Shown: positions 1-8,185, counted from the first letter of the stretch. The stretch is DNA of 50,020 nucleotides from Candidatus Kapaibacterium sp. (GCA_026418625.1 JAOABA010000044.1:1-50020); one strand, 5' to 3'. Program-made: numbers and translations. Notes: a model not told the origin generated them from the sequence alone.

Positions 1-19
1 AGATGTGTATAAGAGACAG
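1..19 (+). other. Nextera transposase mosaic-end adapter
   Basis: The first 19 bases, AGATGTGTATAAGAGACAG, are identical to the Tn5/Nextera mosaic-end sequence used in tagmentation libraries. Real genomic sequence begins at base 20, where an open reading frame on the minus strand continues uninterrupted. This marks a contig end with an untrimmed adapter and is not a biological feature. Confidence 0.97.
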
Positions 20-143
20 CTCCTATTCTTGATGTGCCAGACCTTGTTTGTGAAATGATTTGTCCGTTTTTGAAAATTATTCCACGTGTTTTTGTTCCTC
101 CACCATCAATAGCAGCAATAACACAATCTTTTTTTAATTCCAT
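20..143 (-). CDS. BadF/BadG/BcrA/BcrD-type kinase, N-terminal fragment
   Basis: Only the first 41 residues are present, starting at an ATG (complement of 141-143) and running into the adapter at the contig end. The fragment has the motif AAIDGGGTKTRGIIF near residue 10, which is the phosphate-1 loop of the ASKHA sugar kinase and BadF/BadG ATPase family. In that family GGGTKT-type loops are typical of N-acetylglucosamine kinases. It lies 76 nt downstream of murA on the same strand, so an amino-sugar recycling kinase would fit, but the substrate is inferred from family and context only. The C-terminal part is missing. Confidence 0.75.
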
Positions 144-219
144 AAATAATTCTTTTAGATTTTTCAATTAAACGTCCTTTCTTTTCTCAAAATTTATGCC
201 ATAAGATTCTAAAAAAAAG

Positions 220-1482
220 CTAAAAAATTTCGGTTGGCACTCTTTTAATAGAAGCACCTAAAGATTGAAGTTTCTTTTCTATAGTTTCATAGCCTCTATC
301 AATATGATAAATCCTTAGAACTTCTGTTGTTCCTTCGGCAATTAAAGCAGCCAAGATTAGTGCAGCACTAGCCCTTAAATCAGAAGACATAACAGTTGCC
401 CCGCTTAATCTATTGCCGCCTTTGACTATAGCAACATTATCTGCTAAATCAATTTGAGCCCCAAGTCGCTGAAGCTCTGGCACGTGCTTAAATCTATCCT
501 GATAAATAGTTTCCGTTATTCTCGAAACACCATTTGCAACAAGCATATAAGCAATCCACTGTGCTTGTAAATCAGTAGGAAAGCCCGGATAAATAGATGT
601 GATGATATCTGTTGGTTTTGGGTTATCTTCCATATTTAATTCAATTCTATCGCTTGTTACTTCAATTTCACACCCCGATGATTCCAACTTTTCCAAGACA
701 GAAGTCAAATGATATGGATTTGTGTTTTCTATTTCTATTTTGCCCTTTGTCATAGCAGTAGCTATTAGGTAAGTTGCAGCCTCAATTCTATCCGGTATAG
801 TAACTTCATTCACAGGTTTCAATTCTTCAACACCTTCAATAATAAGACAATTTGTGCCAATACCGTCAATTTTTGCACCCATTTTTACAAGCATTCTCGC
901 TAAAGCAGTAATTTCGGGTTCTGTAGCAGCATTAGTAATCATAGTTGTTCCCTGTGCAAGAGATGCTGCCATTAGCAAATTTCCGGTTGCTCCAACACTT
1001 GAAATATCAAGATGAAACTTAGTTCCTTTGAGTTTCTCAGCTTTTGCAATTACATAACCAGACTCTAAAGAAATCTCGGCTCCTAATTTTTCCAATCCTT
1101 TCAAGTGAAGATCAACTGGTCTTGGTCCCCAAGCACAACCACCGGGTAATGATACTTTAGCATAACCAAATCTTGCTACTAATGGTCCGAGGACATAAAA
1201 TGAAGCTCTCATTTTCTTAACATGTTCATAAGGAGCTTCAAAGCTTGTTATATTTCTTGAGTCAATAAATAGGTCATTGCCGTTAAGTTCGCAGAAAACA
1301 CCCATAGAACCAAGAAGACGAGACATAGTCCAAACGTCTCTTAAATTAGGTGTGTTAGTAAGATGATAATTTCCCGGCGCCAGTAATGTTGCGGGCATCA
1401 GTGCTAAAGAGCCATTTTTAGCTCCTGAAATTTTAATTCTTCCATGGAGTCTGTTTCCACCTTCAATAATAAATTTATCCAT
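220..1482 (-). CDS. murA: UDP-N-acetylglucosamine 1-carboxyvinyltransferase
   Basis: This cytoplasmic enzyme transfers enolpyruvate from PEP to UDP-GlcNAc, the first committed step of peptidoglycan synthesis. The 420-residue length is normal for MurA. The N-terminal GAKN motif holds Lys22. The sequence MRASFYVLGP near residue 91 and LPGGCAWGPRPVDLH near 112 match the family, with the active-site cysteine at residue 116. The presence of this cysteine, the target of fosfomycin, predicts the usual sensitive form of the enzyme. It starts at an ATG and is probably co-transcribed with the kinase fragment downstream. Only one MurA copy is visible here. Confidence 0.97.
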   Translation of the reverse strand: MDKFIIEGGNRLHGRIKISGAKNGSLALMPATLLAPGNYHLTNTPNLRDVWTMSRLLGSMGVFCELNGNDLFIDSRNITSFEAPYEHVKKMRASFYVLGPLVARFGYAKVSLPGGCAWGPRPVDLHLKGLEKLGAEISLESGYVIAKAEKLKGTKFHLDISSVGATGNLLMAASLAQGTTMITNAATEPEITALARMLVKMGAKIDGIGTNCLIIEGVEELKPVNEVTIPDRIEAATYLIATAMTKGKIEIENTNPYHLTSVLEKLESSGCEIEVTSDRIELNMEDNPKPTDIITSIYPGFPTDLQAQWIAYMLVANGVSRITETIYQDRFKHVPELQRLGAQIDLADNVAIVKGGNRLSGATVMSSDLRASAALILAALIAEGTTEVLRIYHIDRGYETIEKKLQSLGASIKRVPTEIF

Positions 1483-1592
1483 TTAATCTTAAATTATTAA
1501 TTTTATCAAATAAAATTTGAATTTCTTCACAAAGTATTTACTAAAATAATATTAATTTGCTTTTTTGTCTTATATTTTTTAGCATTTTTTAA

Positions 1593-2057
1593 ATGATTAA
1601 GTTCCATAAATTACACAAAAAGCAATTTTTACCTATTGATATAAATCTTGCTTGGGAGTTTTTCTCTTCCCCATTAAACCTCTCAAAGATTACACCTTCT
1701 TATATGGATTTTAGAATAACCTCAGACCTTCCTGAAGAAATGTATGAGGGTATGATAATAACGTATAAAGTTAAACCTGTTGCAGGAATCCCTGTTAATT
1801 GGGTTACTGAAATTAGTCATATTAGAAAACCTTATTTTTTCATAGATACACAGCTTTCTGGACCTTATAAACTTTGGCACCATCAGCACATTTTCAAAGA
1901 AGTTGATAATGGAATAGAAATGGAGGACATTGTTCATTACAAACTGCCTTTTGGTATACTTGGGAACATAGCTAATTTCCTATTTGTCAGTAAACAACTT
2001 GAAGGAATTTTTAACTACCGTAAAAAAGTATTATCAGAAATTTTTAAAGGAGGATAA
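1593..2057 (+). CDS. SRPBCC-fold ligand-binding protein
   Basis: A 154-residue protein without a signal peptide. It looks like the polyketide cyclase/dehydrase branch of the SRPBCC (START-like) superfamily. The pattern is an N-terminal strand followed by WEFFSSPLNLSKITPSY, then GMIITYKV, and a late segment WHHQHIFKEVDNGIEMED preceding a C-terminal helix. Such proteins bind hydrophobic ligands in a cavity, and the ligand here cannot be named. It begins a run of plus-strand genes; the next gene's ribosome binding site overlaps its final codons, so the two are translationally close. A 13-base AT-rich sequence at 1551-1563, also found before the Lon-like gene, may be part of its promoter. Confidence 0.75.
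   Translation: MIKFHKLHKKQFLPIDINLAWEFFSSPLNLSKITPSYMDFRITSDLPEEMYEGMIITYKVKPVAGIPVNWVTEISHIRKPYFFIDTQLSGPYKLWHHQHIFKEVDNGIEMEDIVHYKLPFGILGNIANFLFVSKQLEGIFNYRKKVLSEIFKGG
2046..2053 (+). promoter_or_regulatory. Strong Shine-Dalgarno site for the YD-like gene
   Basis: AAAGGAGG lies 8 nt before the ATG at 2062 and inside the end of the preceding gene. It decides the start: the open frame extends upstream to 1984, but that extension lies within the SRPBCC gene, while translation from 2062 gives an immediate signal peptide. Confidence 0.8.
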
Positions 2058-2061
2058 CTTT

Positions 2062-2862
2062 ATGGTTAAATATATTATACCTATATACTTGTTTTTTGTA
2101 AGTTTTCAATTGAATTCTCAATTTCTAACACACCGATATGAATTTGAGAAAGTAAAAAATGAAAGAGAAGAAATAAAAAAACAGAGAATTCATATAATCA
2201 CAGAATATGTATCTGATAAACTGAACATAAATAAATTGTTTTTGAAACTAAATAAAACAATAGAATTCGATTCAGATGGATATAAACTCGTTGAAACTTA
2301 CTATTCCGATGGTAATCCCAACTTAATTAATAAATATTATTACAATATTGATAGTAATCTCTTTAAGACTGTTTCATCAAGCAATGAGGAAGGTAATTTA
2401 GTTTCTTATTACCATTATGATAGGTCTAATCGGTTAATTGAGGAATTTTATGGGGGTGGTGAAAATCGCAAATATAATATAAAATATGATAATAAAGGCA
2501 GAATAATAGAAAAAATTGGGTTTACCGGCTCTTTGCCACTTGATGATGAAGGAAATATTATCGAGAATGCCGATCCAATTTGGGATTTTGTTGATAGATA
2601 TGAATATGAATATAATTCTAATGGGGATTTGGCTGTTGAATATTTCTATTATCTTGATCAATCGACAAACACTAATTTTTATTATTATGATAAATCAGGA
2701 AAGAAAACAAAATGGATTAATAGGCTTGGTGAAGATTATGATGTAATTTATGATTATAACTATGATAAAAATGGTAAATTAACATATATTAAAGTTACAT
2801 CACCTGAGGAAGTTAGTTATTTAATTTATGATTATGAATATTATATCTATGCTATAGATTAA
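2062..2862 (+). CDS. Secreted YD-like repeat protein, function unknown
   Basis: Residues 1-20 (MVKYIIPIYLFFVSFQLNSQ) form a signal peptide with the S-Q end common in this window. The mature 246 residues are rich in Tyr, Asp, Asn and Gly and show degenerate units of the form Y-Y-x-DxxG/N-x-(L/I)-x-E-x-x-Y, for example YYHYDRSNRLIEEFY, IKYDNKGRIIEKIGF and YDYNYDKNGKLTYIKV. These resemble YD/RHS-type beta-strand repeats, but the protein is far too short for an RHS toxin and has no toxin domain that I can recognise. An exported beta-rich protein is the most that can be said. It follows the SRPBCC gene by 4 nt. Confidence 0.7.
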   Translation: MVKYIIPIYLFFVSFQLNSQFLTHRYEFEKVKNEREEIKKQRIHIITEYVSDKLNINKLFLKLNKTIEFDSDGYKLVETYYSDGNPNLINKYYYNIDSNLFKTVSSSNEEGNLVSYYHYDRSNRLIEEFYGGGENRKYNIKYDNKGRIIEKIGFTGSLPLDDEGNIIENADPIWDFVDRYEYEYNSNGDLAVEYFYYLDQSTNTNFYYYDKSGKKTKWINRLGEDYDVIYDYNYDKNGKLTYIKVTSPEEVSYLIYDYEYYIYAID

Positions 2863-2884
2863 TGAGTTAATAATAGGAATATTT

Positions 2885-3478
2885 ATGGAAAAATTAACCC
2901 AAGTAAAATCATTGATAATCAGCCAACAAAAGCATTGGGGTGAAATACTTAGTGGCTTCGAAATGAAAAATAAATATATAATTTATGACGAATTTGGAAA
3001 AGAACTTTATTTTGCGGGTGAAGAGTCCTCTTCACTTTTGGGAAGATTATTTCTAAAATCATCAAGACCATTCGAAATTCTGATTTTAGACAAGCAAGGA
3101 AATAAAATTTTAAAACTCAAAAGACCTTTCAAATTTTTCTTTCCGGAATTGACTGTTATGGATAGTTTTGACAATATACTTGGAAAAATAAAATGGAAAT
3201 TCGCTTTTTTCAAGAGATTATATACTATTTATGATCCGAATGGAATTGAAATAATGGAACTGGAAGGTCCTTTTTTTAAACCGTGGACCTTCAATATAAT
3301 AAAGAATGGAATTGAGCAAGGAAAAATTGTCAAGAGATGGAGCGGAGCAATGAAAGAAATGTTTACAAATGCAGATAATTTTGGAATTACATTTCCTCCC
3401 GATAGTGACTTGAAAGCAAAAGCAATACTATTAGGAGCAGTTTTTTTAATTGATTTTGTCCATTTCGAATATAGATAA
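2885..3478 (+). CDS. Phospholipid scramblase/LURP-one-like protein
   Basis: A 197-residue protein with the layout of the scramblase/LURP-one-related (tubby-like barrel) family. Residues of the type KYIIYDEFGKELYFAGEE and RPFEILILDKQGNKILKLKRPF are followed by IYDPNGIEIMELEGPFFKPWTFNI and a C-terminal hydrophobic helix (LKAKAILLGAVFLIDFVHF). In eukaryotes these proteins act at membranes. Bacterial members are largely uncharacterised, so no activity is claimed. It starts at an ATG 22 nt after the YD-like gene and is likely in the same operon. Confidence 0.7.
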   Translation: MEKLTQVKSLIISQQKHWGEILSGFEMKNKYIIYDEFGKELYFAGEESSSLLGRLFLKSSRPFEILILDKQGNKILKLKRPFKFFFPELTVMDSFDNILGKIKWKFAFFKRLYTIYDPNGIEIMELEGPFFKPWTFNIIKNGIEQGKIVKRWSGAMKEMFTNADNFGITFPPDSDLKAKAILLGAVFLIDFVHFEYR

Positions 3479-3506
3479 AATAAAATTAAGTTAATACGTT
3501 ATTTTG

Positions 3507-3520
3507 AATGTATATACATT
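3507..3520 (+). promoter_or_regulatory. Palindromic operator before the MarR gene
   Basis: AATGTATATACATT is a perfect 14-bp palindrome ending 7 bp before the likely ATG (3528). Its core recurs as tandem copies before yceI (3996-4023). MarR dimers bind such inverted repeats, so autoregulation is the simple reading. That is inference from position and symmetry. Confidence 0.65.
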
Positions 3521-3527
3521 TAAAATA

Positions 3528-3977
3528 ATGAAAATAGAAGAAGAAATAAAGACTACGAAATTCAGAAGCAAGATTCATAAAGCTTCTCTTAATATCCTAT
3601 TCACAGCTAATTGGTTGAATAATAAATTCAATGACTCACTAAAAAAATATGGAATTCTACAAGAACAATTTAATGTTTTAAGAATTTTAAGAGGTAGCCA
3701 TCCAAAAAGCTTATGTGTCAGAGATATTGCCTCGAGAATGATTCATCGTAATTCAAATGTTCCAAGAATCGTTAACCGATTAGAAAGAAAAAAACTTGTT
3801 ACACGCTCAAATTCAGAATCAGACAGACGAGAAACAATGATTTCACTAACAAAAGAAGGTTTAGAATTGCTTAGTAAAATCGATGAAGATGAATCTTTAA
3901 AAGAAGAGAATATTATTTCTTTGACAGATACTGAGGCTGATATACTCAATACAATTTTGGATAATATGAGAAAATAA
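3528..3977 (+). CDS. MarR-family transcriptional regulator
   Basis: A 149-residue winged-helix regulator. Dimerisation helices flank a DNA-binding core: YGILQEQFNVLRILRG near residue 41, the recognition-helix region VRDIASRMIHRNSNVPRIV, and the wing RSNSESDRRETMISLT with the D-x-R signature at residues 97-101. The open frame could start at a TTG at 3504, but that would put a perfect palindromic operator inside the coding region, so the ATG at 3528 is preferred. It is followed by yceI 74 nt downstream, with related operator copies between them. MarR next to YceI is a pairing I recall from other Bacteroidota, and it suggests control of a stress- or lipid-related response. Confidence 0.9.
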   Translation: MKIEEEIKTTKFRSKIHKASLNILFTANWLNNKFNDSLKKYGILQEQFNVLRILRGSHPKSLCVRDIASRMIHRNSNVPRIVNRLERKKLVTRSNSESDRRETMISLTKEGLELLSKIDEDESLKEENIISLTDTEADILNTILDNMRK

Positions 3978-3995
3978 AAAATTTTTAAAATAATA

Positions 3996-4023
3996 TATGT
4001 ATATACACGTATGTATTTACATA
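3996..4023 (+). promoter_or_regulatory. Two tandem MarR-type operator copies before yceI
   Basis: TATGTATATACACG (3996-4009) is directly followed by TATGTATTTACATA (4010-4023). The second is a near-perfect palindrome with six-base arms. The first keeps the left arm and centre of the palindrome at 3507-3520. Their centres are 14 bp apart. The arrangement suggests cooperative binding of two MarR dimers over the yceI promoter. Confidence 0.6.
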
Positions 4024-4051
4024 TTTTTTTACAATTTTAAAGGGAGTATTT

Positions 4052-4579
4052 ATGAGCTTATGGAAAATAGATAAATTTCATTCTGAAATTATGTTCAAGG
4101 TGAAGCATTTGATGATTACAAATGTAACCGGACAATTTGAATCTTTTGATGCAGAGATGAAATCTGATTTAGATGATTTCACAGACGCAGTTATTTCATT
4201 CGAAGCTGATGTTAATAGTATAAACACAAAAAATGAGCAGCGAGATGGTCACTTGAAATCTGATGACTTTTTTAATGCTGAGAAATTTCCAAAAATTAAA
4301 TTTCAATCAAAAAAATTTATCAAATTAAATGATAACAAATATAAACTTATAGGTGATTTTACAATCAGAGATATCACCAAAGAAATTGAATTGGATGTTG
4401 AATTTGGCGGCATTATGACAGACTTTTATGGAAACACAAAGGCAGGTTTTGAAATCACCGGTAAGATTAACAGATTTGATTACAACTTAAATTGGAACGC
4501 TGTAACTGAAGCTGGAGGAATTGTTGTTTCCCCAGAAGTAAAACTTATATTGAATATACAAATGCAAAAAGTTAGTTAA
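4052..4579 (+). CDS. YceI-family lipocalin-like protein
   Basis: A 175-residue YceI protein, an all-beta barrel family that binds polyisoprenoid lipids. The N-terminus WKIDKFHSEIMFKVKHLMI matches the family opening (W-x-I-D-x-x-H-S-x-x-x-F-x-V-x-H). RDGHLKSDDFFNAEKFPKIKF and FTIRDITKEIELDVEF are also typical. There is no signal peptide, unlike E. coli YceI, so a cytoplasmic form is expected. A ribosome binding site AAAGGGAG sits at 4039-4046. Expression is probably controlled by the MarR protein encoded just upstream, and a strong hairpin terminator follows. Confidence 0.93.
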   Translation: MSLWKIDKFHSEIMFKVKHLMITNVTGQFESFDAEMKSDLDDFTDAVISFEADVNSINTKNEQRDGHLKSDDFFNAEKFPKIKFQSKKFIKLNDNKYKLIGDFTIRDITKEIELDVEFGGIMTDFYGNTKAGFEITGKINRFDYNLNWNAVTEAGGIVVSPEVKLILNIQMQKVS

Positions 4580-4599
4580 TTGACTATTGATATTTATCT

Positions 4600-4643
4600 A
4601 TGCATCCCTGTCAAGCTTTAATCTATATCAAACAGGGATGCAT
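4600..4643. terminator. Bidirectional intrinsic terminator
   Basis: A perfect 12-bp stem pairs 4600-4611 (ATGCATCCCTGT) with 4632-4643 across a 20-nt loop. A T-rich stretch follows on the plus side and an A-rich stretch precedes the stem. It lies between yceI and the agmatinase-family gene, which converge, and can serve both. Confidence 0.85.
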
Positions 4644-4645
4644 CT

Positions 4646-5539
4646 TTATTTAAAAGCAAAATTAAGTAACTTGTAAATCAATCTTGCCGTAGTTAGGCTT
4701 GGGTGACTCAAACCTTCAATTTTCGAAAGTTCGACAACATCAAAACCGATTATTTTCTTCCCCGCTTTATTAATTTCTCTGAAAATATCTAAAGTTTCGC
4801 TGTATAAAAAACCATCGGGTTCGGGTGTGCCAGTAGCAGGTATAATAGAGGGATCAAAATAATCTACATCAAACGAAATATAGATTAAATCACCAAGACT
4901 ATTAACAATTTGTTTTTGCCAGTTTTCTCCGTGTATTTTTCTTCTTATAGCAGATGAATAAAAAGTCTTAATTTTTTTTTCTTTTATGAAGTCAGCTTCT
5001 TCTTTACATTGTGCTCTGATACCAACTTGCACAATTCTTTCAGGTGGAAAAAATTCACAAACCCTTGCCATAACAGATGCGTGAGAATATTTTGAACCCT
5101 CGTAACTATCTCTTAAATCTGAATGTGCATCAAAGTGAAGTAAACACATATCAGGATATTTTTTAAAATGAGATAAAATTGGAGCTGAAGAAATTGTATG
5201 TTCCCCACCCAAAGTTATAACAAATTTGTCTAAATCAATTAGATTAGAAACTGTTTTCTCGATTAAGAATAAAGCATCTTCATTTATTAAATTATTAAAA
5301 TCAAGTGGCTCAAGTGTTGTAATACCAACGTCAAAACAAAGTTCTCTATCAAACTCATCATCATAAAACTCAACAAAAGCACTTGCTTTTAGTATCTCTT
5401 CAGGTCCAAAAGATGCACCTTTGCCATAGCTCACAGTATGCTCATAAGGAGCAGAGACAATGACTATTTTTGAATCCTCTAAATTTGAATATTCTTTATC
5501 AATAGCAAGAAAATTTCTACTTGAATCCAGTGTTTTCAT
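4646..5539 (-). CDS. speB: Agmatinase/arginase-family ureohydrolase
   Basis: A 297-residue member of the binuclear manganese ureohydrolases, which cleave urea or related groups from guanidino compounds. All metal ligands are visible: GGEH with His114, FDAHSD with Asp137, His139 and Asp141, and SFDVDYFDP with Asp224 and Asp226. The length and the GTPEPDG segment near residue 237 favour agmatinase (agmatine to putrescine plus urea) over arginase, but substrate identity within this family cannot be settled by motif. It is a single-gene unit, divergent from the Lon-like gene, and ends at the shared terminator. A TAATTTTG promoter-like element lies 32 bp upstream of the ATG. Confidence 0.88.
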   Translation of the reverse strand: MKTLDSSRNFLAIDKEYSNLEDSKIVIVSAPYEHTVSYGKGASFGPEEILKASAFVEFYDDEFDRELCFDVGITTLEPLDFNNLINEDALFLIEKTVSNLIDLDKFVITLGGEHTISSAPILSHFKKYPDMCLLHFDAHSDLRDSYEGSKYSHASVMARVCEFFPPERIVQVGIRAQCKEEADFIKEKKIKTFYSSAIRRKIHGENWQKQIVNSLGDLIYISFDVDYFDPSIIPATGTPEPDGFLYSETLDIFREINKAGKKIIGFDVVELSKIEGLSHPSLTTARLIYKLLNFAFK

Positions 5540-5570
5540 ATTAAACTTATATTTTAAAATAAAATTCTAT

Positions 5571-5578
5571 CAAAATTA
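5571..5578 (-). promoter_or_regulatory. Candidate -7 element for the agmatinase-family gene
   Basis: On the minus strand this reads TAATTTTG, a full match to the Bacteroidota -7 consensus TAnnTTTG, 31 bp before the ATG codon at 5539. No TTTG lies at the usual upstream spacing, so support is partial. Confidence 0.4.
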
Positions 5579-5654
5579 ATTTATTCACAACAATTAATCG
5601 AAACAAAATTTTTATTAATTTGCTTTGAAAGTAAAATTTTTTGAAATTAAAATT

Positions 5655-8183
5655 ATGGCATTACAAAAAAAAACAAATTCAACTATTAGCAAAATAAAGA
5701 AGTTCGAATTGAAACCATCTGATTTAAGATGGACTTGCACCACTGAGATATTCAATTTCAAAACAACTGAAGAATTGGAACCTCTCGAAACAATTGTAGG
5801 TCAGCCAAGAGCAATAGAAGCCATTAGACTTGGCTCTGAGCTTGAATCGAAAGGCTATAACATCTTTGTCTCTGGTTTATCTGGAACTGGCAGACTTACT
5901 ACTGTTAAGAAAATATTAGAAAGTTTAAATAAAAGTGTTCATCAGATTTTCGACTACTGTTATGTCAACAACTTTTCTGACCCTGACGTCCCAAGGTTAA
6001 TAAGACTTCCAAAAGGTAAAGGAAAAATTTTCGCTAATGCTATAAGCGATACTTTAACATTTTTAAAAAGAAGAATCCCAAAAATGTTCGAGGACGAAGA
6101 ATTTCAAAATAAAAGAAAAAAAATTATAGAAGAGTTCCAAAAGAAAGAGCGAGATATACTGCACGAATTCGATGAAAGAATAAAACCTTTTGGATTTGTT
6201 AGAGGACAAATTGAAAACGATCAGGGTATTATGCAACCTGAAGTTTTTCCAGTTATTGGAGATAAGGCTGTTCCAATTGACAGTATCGAAGAATATGTCG
6301 CTAATGGAACCATAACAAGAGAGAAAGCCGATGAATTAATTAGTTTATTTCAAAAATTCCATCAGGAAATTTATGATTTAGCTAAAGTTGGAATAAAGCT
6401 AATGCAGGAATTTAGAAATACTATTGCTGAAAACGATAAGGCATCGGCTGCAATGATTGTCAGCACAGTTTTTGATGAAATTTTGAAAAACTTCCCTTAT
6501 GAAAAGGTCGATATTTATATAAACGAGCTAAAACAATTTACTTTAAACAATTTAAACATATTTGTTCCGGGCATCAACCCATTGCAACCAGTAAATGAAG
6601 TTGATGAAGAAAAATTAAATGAGATATTTAACCTATACTCTGTCAATGTAATTTTGGATAATAGTGGAACTGACAAAATTCCTATTGTTATCGAGACAAC
6701 CCCTTCATATAATAATCTATTTGGAACAATAGAGAGAACATTCGACAGCCGTGGTTTCTGGAGAACTGACTTTACAAAAATTAAGGCAGGTTCGCTATTG
6801 AAAGCTGATAATGGTTTTTTAATTGTAAACGCTTTAGATTTATTTAACGAACCCGGAGTATGGCAAACATTAAAAAGAGTTCTTCTGTATAATAAATTGG
6901 AAATTCAACCATTCGATGCTGTAATTCAATTATCTCAACTTCATCTAAAGCCCGAACCTATTGAGGTTAATCTTAAAGTTGTTATTATTGGTGGTCTATC
7001 TTTATATCGTTTGCTTTATCACTATGAAAAAGGTTTCAAGAAGATTTTCAAGGTAAACGCTCAATTCGATTATGAAACCGAAAAGAATAAAGAAATGATG
7101 TTGAATTATGCCCGATTCATTACAAAAATTTGTAATGAAGATAATTTACCGCATTGCACTCCTGATGGAGTTGCTGCCATAATTGAGTGGGCGGTTGAAC
7201 ATTCTGGCTCAAAGGATAAAATCACATTGAAATTTTCTGATGTTGCTGATATTATCAGGGAATCTGCCTTCTATGACAGAGGCTCCAAGAGGAAATACAT
7301 AAATCGGGAAGATGTTCAAAAAGCCATCGAATTCCGCAGGTTTCGTAATAATTTAATGGATGAAAAACTTAGGAATCTAATCCTTCAAGGAACGATGCTG
7401 ATTGATACTGAAGGTAAGAGAGTTGGACAAATAAATGGTCTCACGGTTATTGATGATGGTATATTATCATTTGGTAAGCCTACAAGAATAACCGCTGATG
7501 TAAGCGCCGGAACATCTGGAATTATCAATATTGAACGTGAAGTTGAAATGAGCGGTTCGATTCACAGCAAAGGGGTTATGATACTTACCGGTTTTATTGC
7601 TGATAGATTTGCGCAAGACAAACCTTTGAATATGAATGCCTATATTACCTTCGAACAGTCATACAGCGAAATTGATGGAGATAGTGCTACTGCTGCCGAA
7701 ATTATTACTGTATTATCTGCGTTGAGTAATATACCTATTCGTCAGGATTTAGCGATAACTGGCTCTGTTAATCAAAAGGGTGACATTCAACCAATAGGCG
7801 GCGTTAATGAAAAAATCAGAGGTTTTTATGAAATTTGCAAACAAAGAAAATTAACAGGCACTCAAGGTGTGGTAATTCCTAAACAAAATGTCAATGACCT
7901 GATGTTACCTCAAGAGTTAATTGATGACGTAAAATCAAATAAATTCCATATTTATTCTGTTGAAAAAATCGAAGATGCGATTGAAATAATGATGGATTAT
8001 CCTGCTGGTTTCAAAGAACAGGAAAACGGTGTTAATAGATTTAAATATCCCGAAAACTCCGTTTATGGAAAAGCTAATAAACGTCTTCTTGAATTATCTC
8101 AGGCTGTTCAGGAAACAAAACAAGAAAAGAAACAATATATTAGAAAAAATATAAAACCAAAACAAGAAGCACCTGAAGAATAA
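5655..8183 (+). CDS. Lon-family (LonB/LonC-like) ATP-dependent protease
   Basis: An 842-residue protein with an N-terminal AAA-type region (PF13654-like layout) and a C-terminal Lon S16 protease domain. The catalytic dyad is Ser677 in DGDSATAA and Lys720 in GGVNEKI, 43 residues apart, as in E. coli Lon (Ser679, Lys722). The P-loop region FVSGLSGTGRLTTV (residues 71-84) has Arg in the place of the usual Walker Lys. From memory this is common in this subfamily and less so in classical Lon. There is no LAN substrate-binding domain at the N-terminus. The frame extends to a TTG at 5625, but the ATG at 5655 starts a better-looking N-terminus. The AddB gene follows after 2 nt, so they are co-transcribed. 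The role is probably general protein quality control; the substrates are unknown. Confidence 0.9.
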   Translation: MALQKKTNSTISKIKKFELKPSDLRWTCTTEIFNFKTTEELEPLETIVGQPRAIEAIRLGSELESKGYNIFVSGLSGTGRLTTVKKILESLNKSVHQIFDYCYVNNFSDPDVPRLIRLPKGKGKIFANAISDTLTFLKRRIPKMFEDEEFQNKRKKIIEEFQKKERDILHEFDERIKPFGFVRGQIENDQGIMQPEVFPVIGDKAVPIDSIEEYVANGTITREKADELISLFQKFHQEIYDLAKVGIKLMQEFRNTIAENDKASAAMIVSTVFDEILKNFPYEKVDIYINELKQFTLNNLNIFVPGINPLQPVNEVDEEKLNEIFNLYSVNVILDNSGTDKIPIVIETTPSYNNLFGTIERTFDSRGFWRTDFTKIKAGSLLKADNGFLIVNALDLFNEPGVWQTLKRVLLYNKLEIQPFDAVIQLSQLHLKPEPIEVNLKVVIIGGLSLYRLLYHYEKGFKKIFKVNAQFDYETEKNKEMMLNYARFITKICNEDNLPHCTPDGVAAIIEWAVEHSGSKDKITLKFSDVADIIRESAFYDRGSKRKYINREDVQKAIEFRRFRNNLMDEKLRNLILQGTMLIDTEGKRVGQINGLTVIDDGILSFGKPTRITADVSAGTSGIINIEREVEMSGSIHSKGVMILTGFIADRFAQDKPLNMNAYITFEQSYSEIDGDSATAAEIITVLSALSNIPIRQDLAITGSVNQKGDIQPIGGVNEKIRGFYEICKQRKLTGTQGVVIPKQNVNDLMLPQELIDDVKSNKFHIYSVEKIEDAIEIMMDYPAGFKEQENGVNRFKYPENSVYGKANKRLLELSQAVQETKQEKKQYIRKNIKPKQEAPEE

Positions 8184-8185
8184 AA

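Noticed and set aside
1984-2061. Upstream extension of the YD-like gene
   Set aside because: It overlaps the SRPBCC gene, while AAAGGAGG and a signal peptide support the ATG at 2062.
3504-3527. TTG start for the MarR gene
   Set aside because: It would put the perfect palindrome at 3507-3520 inside the coding region. The ATG at 3528 gives a normal MarR N-terminus.
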